Source: Nanobdellota archaeon
Lineage (GTDB): Archaea > Nanobdellota > Nanobdellia > Woesearchaeales > GW2011-AR9
DNA length: 11,089 nt
Assembly (NCBI GenBank): GCA_018812355.1
Contig: JAHJDQ010000173.1
Location: forward strand, 1 to 11,089
Reading direction: 5' to 3'
Shown here one piece after another: positions 5,212-11,089 of this stretch. The translations under genes and the position numbers were made by a program. Position 1 is the stretch's first letter, and each line of letters opens with the position of its first letter. Under the pieces are notes generated by a model. It worked only from the letters and a program-made list of their open reading frames with translations, searched no databases and was not told where the DNA came from.

Positions 5212-6531
5212 ATGCCTGTAAAGAAGAAAACAACTGCACCGAAAGAAAAGAAAACAACCACAAAAAGTCCTAAAAAAGCTTCTCCTAAAAAAAAATCCTC
5301 TCCTAAACTTAGTCTCATGGTCCAACCAGAAATAAATTTAGCTTTAGTTGGCCATGTTGACCATGGAAAAACAACTTTAACCGAACGTCTCTCTGGAAAA
5401 TGGACCGATACTCATTCCGAAGAACTAAAACGAGGAATTACGATTCGTTTAGGCTACGCTGACTTTACAATCTATTACTGCAAAAAATGCGATTTTTACA
5501 CAACCAAAGAAAAATGTTTGAAATGTAACGAAACTGCAATCCCATTAAGAAAAATATCTTTAGTTGATGCTCCTGGCCACGAATCGTTAATGGCAACAAT
5601 GTTATCAGGAGCAGCTATTGTTGACGGCGCTCTGTTATTAATTGCCGCTAATGAAAAATGTCCACAGCCACAAACTAAAGAGCATTTGATGGCTTTACAG
5701 ATTTCTGGTATTAAGAACATTATTGTTGTCCAGAACAAGATTGATCTTGTTGACCATGAAGAGGCTCTTAAAAATTATCAACAAATCAAAGAGTTCCTCT
5801 CCACAACTGACTATAAAGACGTTCCGATTATTCCGATGTCGGCACGATCTAATGTTAATGTCGATGTTTTGGTTAAAGTTATTCAAGAACAGATTCCCAC
5901 TCCAAAAAGAGATTTAAAGAAAGATCCTTTAATGTTAGTAGCTAGATCTTTCGATATCAACAAACCGGGGATTAAAGCTGAAAAACTAGTTGGCGGTGTT
6001 TTAGGTGGAACGGTTAAACAAGGCCAGTTTAAAGTTGGCGATCAAATTGAAATTAATCCTGGTTATATGGTTGAAGAGAAAAATAAAAAAGTCTGGAAAC
6101 CATTACATACAAAAATTACCCAAATTTTTTCTGGTGGTCAAGCTGTTAACGAAATTCTTCCCGGAGGGAGTATGGCTTTCTCAACTACTTTAGATCCGAC
6201 AATTGTTAAATCAGATAGTTTAACCGGCTCCTTAGTTGGCTTGCCTGGAAAACTTCCTCCACTCCATTCCCAAATCAGTTTAGATACTAATTTGTTAGAA
6301 AGGGTTGTCGGAACAAAAGAGGAAACGGAAGTTAAACCTTTAGCCAAGAAAGAAATTCTCATGCTTAACGTCAACTCTGCTGCAACTGTCGGAGTAGTGC
6401 TTGATCCTAGTAAAAAGAATACTACTTGTATCTTAAAGAAACCGATTGCTGCTAGTCCTGGCGATAGAATTACAATTTCACGAAGAGTCGGGGACAGGTT
6501 TAGATTGATTGGTTATGGCATCTTGAAATAA
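5212..6531 (+). CDS. eif2g: Translation initiation factor 2 gamma subunit (aIF2-gamma)
   Basis: A 439-residue GTPase subunit of aIF2, which delivers initiator Met-tRNA to the small ribosomal subunit. G motifs are complete: GHVDHGKT (47-54), switch 1 region RGITIRLGY (74-82), DAPGH (119-123), NKID (175-178) and SAR (210-212). A zinc knuckle sits between G2 and G3 with Cys at 90, 93, 102 and 105, a mark of the aIF2/eIF2 gamma family. The two beta-barrel domains follow (about 235-439). The unusual part is the first 35 residues, rich in Lys, Pro, Thr and Ser, before the core begins at MVQPEINLALVG. An in-frame ATG at 5317 (residue 36) would give a protein of usual archaeal length. I keep the first ATG because the frame is open and the composition protein-like, but the start is uncertain. 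Confidence 0.95.
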   Translation: MPVKKKTTAPKEKKTTTKSPKKASPKKKSSPKLSLMVQPEINLALVGHVDHGKTTLTERLSGKWTDTHSEELKRGITIRLGYADFTIYYCKKCDFYTTKEKCLKCNETAIPLRKISLVDAPGHESLMATMLSGAAIVDGALLLIAANEKCPQPQTKEHLMALQISGIKNIIVVQNKIDLVDHEEALKNYQQIKEFLSTTDYKDVPIIPMSARSNVNVDVLVKVIQEQIPTPKRDLKKDPLMLVARSFDINKPGIKAEKLVGGVLGGTVKQGQFKVGDQIEINPGYMVEEKNKKVWKPLHTKITQIFSGGQAVNEILPGGSMAFSTTLDPTIVKSDSLTGSLVGLPGKLPPLHSQISLDTNLLERVVGTKEETEVKPLAKKEILMLNVNSAATVGVVLDPSKKNTTCILKKPIAASPGDRITISRRVGDRFRLIGYGILK

Positions 6532-6532
6532 A

Positions 6533-6558
6533 TAGAATATTTCTAAAATTTATATTCT
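6533..6558. terminator. Dyad between the convergent ends of aIF2-gamma and the RNase Z-like gene
   Basis: AGAATAT (6534-6540) pairs with ATATTCT (6552-6558), and a nested TAGAA-TAT-TTCTA lies at 6533-6545. The dyad spans the stop codon of the minus-strand gene. Only 11 bases separate the two genes. A hairpin could protect 3' ends; termination itself is not shown, as no clear T-tract follows on the plus strand. Confidence 0.25.
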
Positions 6559-7289
6559 TTACCTGGCTGTGCCAGAATTATCTTCACTTTTTCCTGTTTA
6601 ATTCTCTGTTTCACTTTCTGAAGATCTTTTTTTCGGAAAGCTCTTTGCAGATGAGTTAAAGCTAAACATTTAATTTCATTTCTTTTCGCCATCGCAATTA
6701 ACTTAGTTACTGAAGAATGTCCTAAAACACTTTTCTGAAATAAATATGATTCATGAATTACTAAATCTGCTTGATGATATAACTGTTCTGTTTTATTGGT
6801 AAAATCACCATCGCCACTATAACATACTTTCTGTTTACCATCATCAACTTTTATTGCTAAATTGTAAGCAGTATGTCTAGTTGGCGCGAAAGATAATTTT
6901 AATTCCTTAAAATTAATTGTCTGTCCTGACTTCACTTCAATAAAGTTGATTTTAAACTTAAATTTCTTTGGAAAACCAGGATAACCAATCTCTAACAATT
7001 TTATAATCACTTTTTTCAAACCCTTTTGACAAATAATCGTTAAGGGTTTGCTTCTTTTTTCTTCCCACATTCTTGTTAATAATGGACAAATCCCAAAATA
7101 ATGATCAGCATGTCGATGACTGATATAGACTGCATCTAAGAAAGATTGGTTAGAATTATATTTCCATAATTGTACCGGAACAGAGTAACCACAGTCTAAA
7201 AGCAGTTTAGTCTTGGAAAGAATTAAGTGTGCATTGTTTGGATTATTCTCATCAAACGCTTCTCCTACTCCTAAAAAAACTACTCTCAT
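6543..7289 (-). CDS. RNase Z-like metallo-beta-lactamase-fold hydrolase
   Basis: A 248-residue metal-dependent hydrolase of the metallo-beta-lactamase fold, closest in pattern to the RNase Z (ElaC) branch, whose known members trim the 3' end of tRNA precursors. It starts FLGVGEAF and LLLDCG, then has the metal motif SHRHADH (H58, H60, D62, H63), PTRHTAYNL (H139), YSGDGD (D160), HESYLF with GHSS (E180, H191; the typical RNase Z block) and LTHLQ (H213). All metal ligands are present. It is shorter than the roughly 300-residue archaeal RNase Z, and I see no clear long flexible arm for tRNA binding, so it could be another hydrolase of the same branch. A TATA box lies 26 bases before its ATG, suggesting a leaderless mRNA. 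Confidence 0.8.
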   Translation of the reverse strand: MRVVFLGVGEAFDENNPNNAHLILSKTKLLLDCGYSVPVQLWKYNSNQSFLDAVYISHRHADHYFGICPLLTRMWEEKRSKPLTIICQKGLKKVIIKLLEIGYPGFPKKFKFKINFIEVKSGQTINFKELKLSFAPTRHTAYNLAIKVDDGKQKVCYSGDGDFTNKTEQLYHQADLVIHESYLFQKSVLGHSSVTKLIAMAKRNEIKCLALTHLQRAFRKKDLQKVKQRIKQEKVKIILAQPGKEYKF

Positions 7290-7307
7290 TACATTAACAA
7301 ATATTTA

Positions 7308-7320
7308 AAGTTATAAAAAG
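7308..7320 (-). promoter_or_regulatory. TATA box of the RNase Z-like gene
   Basis: The minus strand reads CTTTTTATAACTT, with TATAA starting 26 bases before the ATG at 7289. It is a perfect inverted copy of the element at 7346-7358 that serves the divergent gene. Confidence 0.65.
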
Positions 7321-7345
7321 CTAACGTTTTATCTTGAACAGCAAC

Positions 7346-7358
7346 CTTTTTATAACTT
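7346..7358 (+). promoter_or_regulatory. TATA box of the CDP-alcohol phosphatidyltransferase cluster
   Basis: CTTTTTATAACTT has TATAA starting 25 bases before the ATG at 7376. This makes the mRNA leaderless and rules out the in-frame TTG at 7334, which lies upstream of the promoter. It mirrors the element at 7308-7320 exactly. Confidence 0.65.
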
Positions 7359-7375
7359 CAATTTATCTTGATAAC

Positions 7376-7918
7376 ATGGAAATATTTTGGAATCGAATCA
7401 TTGAACAATTCAGAGAGAAGAGAAGTAAACAACTTCAACCTTTAGCTAAATTTTTATTAAAAATTCATCTTACTGCCAATAGAATAACTTTATTCTCTTT
7501 AATTATGGGTTTTTTCTCTGCTTATTTCCTTTTTGATAATTATTTTCTCTTTCTTATTTTTGGATTATTACACTTAATCGGCGATGGTCTTGACGGAATC
7601 GTGGCGAGGCTAGGAAAGCCAACTAAATATGGAAATTATTTCGATTTTCTTAGTGACAGAATTATTGTGATTATTTTTTTAGTTAAAATTGGTCTTTATT
7701 TAGACGATTATTATGTCTTTGTCGCTTTAGCTTTATTGATCATCACCCAAAGTATTAATCTTCTTTCACGGTTAAAATATCAATCTGCATATTCTCGTAC
7801 AGTTGTTTTTATCGCTTTAATCTTAAACCTGCCTCTAGCGGCTTATTTAGCTGCCGGAGCAATCTCCCTTTATTCTTTAACTTTACAGTTTAAATATTGG
7901 CTAGAAAAGAGATTATAA
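7376..7918 (+). CDS. CDP-alcohol phosphatidyltransferase family membrane protein
   Basis: A 180-residue integral membrane enzyme that joins a CDP-activated lipid (in archaea usually CDP-archaeol) to a polar alcohol such as glycerol phosphate, inositol phosphate or serine, releasing CMP. The family signature is present with its four aspartates D70, D73, D90 and D94, plus G74, A77, R78 and G86 (DGLDGIVAR ... GNYFDFLSD). The gap between AR and the following G is 7 residues; the usual spacing is 8. Hydrophobic segments at about 37-52, 56-70, 96-108, 115-130, 143-160 and possibly 161-171 fit the expected six helices. I choose the ATG at 7376 because of the TATA spacing. It heads a three-gene cluster with two putative phosphatases, which suggests lipid head-group synthesis. 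Substrate unknown. Confidence 0.88.
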   Translation: MEIFWNRIIEQFREKRSKQLQPLAKFLLKIHLTANRITLFSLIMGFFSAYFLFDNYFLFLIFGLLHLIGDGLDGIVARLGKPTKYGNYFDFLSDRIIVIIFLVKIGLYLDDYYVFVALALLIITQSINLLSRLKYQSAYSRTVVFIALILNLPLAAYLAAGAISLYSLTLQFKYWLEKRL

Positions 7919-7970
7919 CTCTTCTGCAGTAATGAGTAATAATTTTAAACTCTTACTTCTTTCTGAGCTT

Positions 7971-8807
7971 ATGGTAAAACTAATCAGTTACAATATTGAA
8001 TATTGTGAAGGGATGGAAGGACAGTGGTGGGCTTACTTTAAATTCTGGCGTATCTTCTCTCCTCCTAAAAATGTTGAGCAAGAAATGGTTAAACAGCTGA
8101 AACGGCTTAAACCAGACATTCTTACTTTAATTGAAGTTGATACCGGCTCCTTAAGAAATCGCCGAAAAGATGAAGTAAGATTAATCGAAAAAGAACTAGG
8201 GATGAAGTCTTTTGTTGAAAAAGTAAAATATCCTCTCAATGGTTGGTTAAAAATGTTTCATCATCTTCCTATTCTAAACAAACAAGCTAATGCAATCATT
8301 TCTAAATATCAATTTGAAAGTATTAAATATCATGTCTTTCATGAAGGCACAAAACGGATGATTATTGAGGCAACAGTTAACTGCCCCAAAAAAGTAACTT
8401 TACTGGCTGCTCACCTTGCTTTAGGTGGAAAAACACGAGCCCAGCAAATTAAAGAATTGGTTAAGATTGTTAACAATATCAAAAATCCGGTTATCTTAAT
8501 GGGTGATTTTAACACTTTTCATGGCGAAGCGGAAATTAAAGAACTGTTAACAAAATCTCATCTTAAAGACAAGATTGCTCTAGATAAAGAATCAATTCCT
8601 TTTACTGAACCAGCCTGGCATCCTTCTCGTAGATTGGATTATATTCTCACTTCTCCTCAAATCCTAGTCAGAAAATATTCTGTTCTAAACTTTCACTTTT
8701 CAGATCATCTTCCTTTAATGATTGAATTCTTTGTTAAACAAAATAAAAAAAGAAACTCATCAAAAAATACTAAAAAAGTTAAAACAAAAGTGAGGTCAAA
8801 AAAATGA
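7971..8807 (+). CDS. Endonuclease/exonuclease/phosphatase (EEP) fold hydrolase
   Basis: A 278-residue protein of the EEP superfamily (DNase I, AP endonucleases, inositol phosphatases, sphingomyelinases), which cut phosphodiester or phosphomonoester bonds using Mg2+. The catalytic set is complete: ISYNIE (N8), TLIEVD (E55), AAHLAL (H148), MGDFNTF (D179, N181), RRLDYI (D223) and FSDHLP (D245, H246). The last 20 or so residues are a Lys/Arg/Ser tail. I start at the ATG at 7971 because the fold begins there and a TATA-like TTTTAAA lies 28 bases upstream; an in-frame ATG at 7932, 13 bases after the previous gene, would add 13 residues. Its stop overlaps the next start (ATGA). Between a phosphatidyltransferase and a PAP2-like gene, a lipid or phosphoinositol phosphatase is plausible; nuclease is the alternative. 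Confidence 0.85.
   Translation: MVKLISYNIEYCEGMEGQWWAYFKFWRIFSPPKNVEQEMVKQLKRLKPDILTLIEVDTGSLRNRRKDEVRLIEKELGMKSFVEKVKYPLNGWLKMFHHLPILNKQANAIISKYQFESIKYHVFHEGTKRMIIEATVNCPKKVTLLAAHLALGGKTRAQQIKELVKIVNNIKNPVILMGDFNTFHGEAEIKELLTKSHLKDKIALDKESIPFTEPAWHPSRRLDYILTSPQILVRKYSVLNFHFSDHLPLMIEFFVKQNKKRNSSKNTKKVKTKVRSKK
8792..8796 (+). promoter_or_regulatory. Shine-Dalgarno site of the DUF212 gene
   Basis: GAGGT lies 7 bases before the ATG at 8804, inside the last codons of the EEP gene. With the ATGA start/stop overlap, translation of the two genes is probably coupled. Confidence 0.7.
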
Positions 8808-9214
8808 ATAAAATAATCCTAGCCATTCTCTTTGCCGGGTTCGGCGCCCAATTGGTTAAATTAATCATCTACTGGTTTAAACACAAAAAATTAACCTGGC
8901 ACGATCTTGTTGTTACGGGAGGAATGCCCTCTTCACATTCTGCTTTTGTTGTTTCTTTAGCCACGATTATCTATTTAGTTGAAGGCACTACAGCTGCTTT
9001 TGCAATTAGCTTAGTATTTGCTATGGTTGTGATCAGAGATGCTTTTGGTGTCAGAAGAAGTGTTGGTAATGAAGGCAAGCAAATTGAAAAATTACTTAAA
9101 CTAAATAAAATCAAATCAAAATTCCATTACGCGATGGGCCATACCCCTAAACAAGTTTTAGTTGGCTCGATAATTGGCTTTGTTATTGCATTCGGAGTTT
9201 ACTTTTTTCTTTAA
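8804..9214 (+). CDS. DUF212 / divergent PAP2 family membrane phosphatase
   Basis: A 136-residue integral membrane protein of the DUF212 family, related to PAP2 acid phosphatases and vanadium haloperoxidases. The active-site motifs are clear: GGMPSSHSA (39-47), RDAFGVRR (78-85) and GHTPKQVLVG (112-121). Hydrophobic segments occur at about 3-24, 46-60, 63-78 and 117-136. Length is typical for the family. The family would be expected to remove phosphate from a lipid or small substrate at the membrane; the natural substrate is not established as far as I know. The gene overlaps the EEP gene by 4 bases and is third in the cluster with the CDP-alcohol phosphatidyltransferase, so dephosphorylating a newly made lipid phosphate is an attractive inference. 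It ends 6 bases before the convergent ABC transporter gene. Confidence 0.92.
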   Translation: MNKIILAILFAGFGAQLVKLIIYWFKHKKLTWHDLVVTGGMPSSHSAFVVSLATIIYLVEGTTAAFAISLVFAMVVIRDAFGVRRSVGNEGKQIEKLLKLNKIKSKFHYAMGHTPKQVLVGSIIGFVIAFGVYFFL

Positions 9215-9220
9215 ATTCTT

Positions 9221-11050
9221 TTAAAGATTCCCACCCTGTTGTAATCCCCATAATCTTTGATATAGTCCGCCTTTTTTATTGGTTAATTCACGATGACTAC
9301 CTTTCTCGACAATCTTACCTTGATCCAAAACAACAATTGTGTTGGCTTTCATAATTGTCGATAAACGATGCGCAATCATAATTGTCGTACGACCTTTCAT
9401 CAACTTTTCAAGATCTCTTTGAATTTCTTTTTCCGTAGCTGAATCTAAGGCAGAAGTCGCTTCATCTAAAACTAGGATTTTCTTATCTGCTAATATCGCC
9501 CGGGCAATACTAACCCTTTGTTTCTCTCCACCACTTAATTTAACTCCTCGCTCACCAACAATCGTTCTTTCTCCATAAGGTAAATTTGCCATCAGTTTAT
9601 CCAACTGCGCAAACTTCATCGCTTTCCAAACATCTTTTTTATCCGCTTTCGGATTAGCATAAGCAATGTTAAAATAAATTGTGTTGTCAAATAAAATTGG
9701 TTCCTGCGTGACAATACTCATACTATTACGTAAAGATTCTTGCGTAACTTGACCAATATCTTGTCCGTCAATTGTAATCTTACCTTCATCAAGATCAAAT
9801 AACCTGTACAATAATTTTACTACTGTCGATTTTCCTCCTCCGGACGGTCCAACGAGGGCTACTTTTGTATTAGGTTTGATTTTTAGATCAAAATCTTTGA
9901 GGACCGTGTCTAACTCTTTTCCTCTTTTAATACTAGCCTCGTTTTTCGGATAAGTAAAATAAACATGCTCAAAATTAATCTCACCTTCTTTAATCTTGAT
10001 AGTTTTAGCGTTAGGAAGATTAAGCACTTCTTTTTCAACTTTAAACATCTCTAATAAAGCGGAAACGTCAACACTACTTCTGATAAACATTCGGTAGCCG
10101 TGCATCATGTTAAACAAATAAGGTAGTAATTTAAACAAAGCAGAATAAATTAAAGCAATCGTTCCAAGAGTTATTCTTCCTTCTACAAAACTATTAAATG
10201 TAAAGTAAAATATTGCTACAATACCAACAGCAATAATGAACGTTTGGATCATGACGTACCAAGAAAAATAGTCCCAAAACTTGATTCTCGCTTTCCGTAG
10301 CGAATTAGAAATGCTCGCAAAATAACTTTGTGTTCTTTTCTCTTTACCAAAATAAATTACCGTTTCAATGTTCGTAAAAACATCTCCTACATTTTGTTTC
10401 AATAAATCTTCTTGATAATTGGCTTCATTCTGCGGTTTTCTTTGTTTTTCTGTAATGTAAATCCCGATGATGATAAACAAGACAATCATAATTCCAAGAA
10501 TCATTGCCGTAATCTTATCAAAATAAACAATCACGCCAATGGAAAGAGCAATCCTAAAAATTGTTGGAATAAAATGAAACATGAACGCATCTAACATCGT
10601 TTCAATTTTACTCACTCCTCTTGTTAATTGTGAGATAATCGAACCAGTTTTTTTATTAAGATGAAAACGGTAAGATCTCGTCATGATATGCCAGAAAGAA
10701 TCTTTCTCTAAATTACTCATTAAATCCCCTTCCAGACGATTAAATAATTTAATTCTGATAAAATAAAATATAGGCGCTAAAATTCCTCGCAGAACGAAAT
10801 ACACTCCTAGTAAAAGCATGACAAACTGTAAAAACTGTTCTTTGCTCACTTCTCCCAGATTAAACTCGGTTGCTTTATCAATCAAAAACTTGAACACAAA
10901 ATTATCTGTAAAAGAAATAATTTCAATCGCTAACAATAATAATACAATTGCTAACATTACACCTTTACTACTACGTAAATAGCTCCACATAACTTTAAGA
11001 TTGTACTTATGACTAACATCATATCTTTTCAAATATTCTTCTTTCACCAT
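9221..11050 (-). CDS. ABC exporter, fused membrane and ATP-binding domains
   Basis: A 609-residue half-transporter of the MsbA/ATM1 type that would act as a dimer. The membrane domain (about 18-330) has six hydrophobic stretches, near 31-47, 74-98, 160-177, 180-199, 265-286 and 293-312. The ATPase domain follows: A-loop FTYP (Y367), Walker A GPSGGGKST (401-409), Q-loop VTQEP (Q449), signature LSGGEKQ (505-511), Walker B ILVLDE (525-530; E530), D-loop SALD (533-536) and H-loop AHRLS (H561). All catalytic residues are present. Between the A-loop and the next strand is a Lys/Glu-rich stretch (368-381), longer than in many relatives. There is no signal for substrate; lipid, drug or metal-conjugate export are all possible. 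The gene stands alone. Confidence 0.94.
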   Translation of the reverse strand: MVKEEYLKRYDVSHKYNLKVMWSYLRSSKGVMLAIVLLLLAIEIISFTDNFVFKFLIDKATEFNLGEVSKEQFLQFVMLLLGVYFVLRGILAPIFYFIRIKLFNRLEGDLMSNLEKDSFWHIMTRSYRFHLNKKTGSIISQLTRGVSKIETMLDAFMFHFIPTIFRIALSIGVIVYFDKITAMILGIMIVLFIIIGIYITEKQRKPQNEANYQEDLLKQNVGDVFTNIETVIYFGKEKRTQSYFASISNSLRKARIKFWDYFSWYVMIQTFIIAVGIVAIFYFTFNSFVEGRITLGTIALIYSALFKLLPYLFNMMHGYRMFIRSSVDVSALLEMFKVEKEVLNLPNAKTIKIKEGEINFEHVYFTYPKNEASIKRGKELDTVLKDFDLKIKPNTKVALVGPSGGGKSTVVKLLYRLFDLDEGKITIDGQDIGQVTQESLRNSMSIVTQEPILFDNTIYFNIAYANPKADKKDVWKAMKFAQLDKLMANLPYGERTIVGERGVKLSGGEKQRVSIARAILADKKILVLDEATSALDSATEKEIQRDLEKLMKGRTTIMIAHRLSTIMKANTIVVLDQGKIVEKGSHRELTNKKGGLYQRLWGLQQGGNL

Positions 11051-11069
11051 CTTTTTTTATCTAATAACT

Positions 11070-11084
11070 CTTTATAATATAAAT
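11070..11084 (-). promoter_or_regulatory. TATA box of the ABC exporter gene
   Basis: The minus strand carries TTTATATTATAAAG; its TATAAAG starts 26 bases before the ATG at 11050, the same leaderless spacing as other promoters here. A polypurine run just before the ATG is not a convincing Shine-Dalgarno sequence. Confidence 0.55.
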
Positions 11085-11089
11085 AATTA

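Noticed and set aside
5496..6374. Several open frames overlapping aIF2-gamma in other frames and on the minus strand
   Set aside because: They fall inside a fully conserved GTPase gene, and their translations have no recognisable motif.
7334..7375. TTG-started N-terminal extension of the CDP-alcohol phosphatidyltransferase
   Set aside because: The extension overlaps a TATA box (7346-7358) placed 25 bases before the ATG at 7376, so it would lie upstream of transcription start.
10412..10594. Open frame antisense to the ABC exporter membrane domain
   Set aside because: Low-complexity Asn/Lys/His-rich translation opposite hydrophobic codons; typical shadow.
1..11089. CRISPR array, insertion sequence or integrase
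   Set aside because: No regularly spaced repeats, transposase or integrase motifs seen; the only direct repeats are the two diverged units near the start.

Overview
The window is an AT-rich piece of an archaeal chromosome. The archaeal assignment rests on a ribosomal protein eS17 gene, an Alba chromatin protein gene, the gamma subunit of initiation factor 2 (aIF2-gamma), and TATA boxes about 25-30 bases upstream of many start codons. Compact gene packing, small proteins, low GC and a bacterial-looking UbiB/phasin gene pair would fit a DPANN-type archaeon such as the Woesearchaeota/Pacearchaeota group. That lineage guess is inference; no marker here settles it.

Layout. Positions 1-147 hold the end of an unrecognised plus-strand gene. 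Positions 148-376 hold no intact gene but contain decayed copies of the ends of both flanking genes, the remains of an old tandem duplication. A small winged-helix-like protein follows on the minus strand (377-772). Divergent from it is an eS17-alba operon (884-1379). A minus-strand block (1392-4369) reads, in transcription order, tRNA-dihydrouridine synthase, UbiB-family kinase-like protein, phasin-like protein. Divergent from that block, a family 2 glycosyltransferase and aIF2-gamma lie on the plus strand (4459-6531). An RNase Z-like metallo-beta-lactamase protein (6543-7289, minus) converges on aIF2-gamma. It shares a strikingly symmetric divergent promoter with a plus-strand cluster (7376-9214): a CDP-alcohol phosphatidyltransferase, an endonuclease/exonuclease/phosphatase-fold protein and a DUF212 (divergent PAP2) phosphatase. 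A minus-strand ABC exporter (9221-11050) converges on that cluster.

How the genes may work together. eS17, aIF2-gamma, Dus and the RNase Z-like protein belong to translation and tRNA maturation or modification. The three-gene plus-strand cluster looks like a membrane-lipid head-group module, with one transferase and two candidate phosphatases; this is inference from family and position. UbiB plus phasin is a pair I recall from bacteria, here in an archaeal setting, with a ribosome binding site for the phasin placed across the ubiB stop codon.

Two initiation modes are visible. Genes at the head of transcripts mostly have a TATA box 25-31 bases before the ATG and almost no leader, while genes inside operons have Shine-Dalgarno sequences (GGAGGT, GAGGTG, GAGGT). 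aIF2-gamma is the exception: it has a leader of roughly 45 bases that starts with small dyad repeats. I see no tRNA, rRNA, CRISPR array, insertion sequence or integrase. I see no clear new multi-gene system. The most interesting items are the decayed tail-to-tail duplication, the mirror-image promoter, the UbiB-phasin pair and the lipid cluster.
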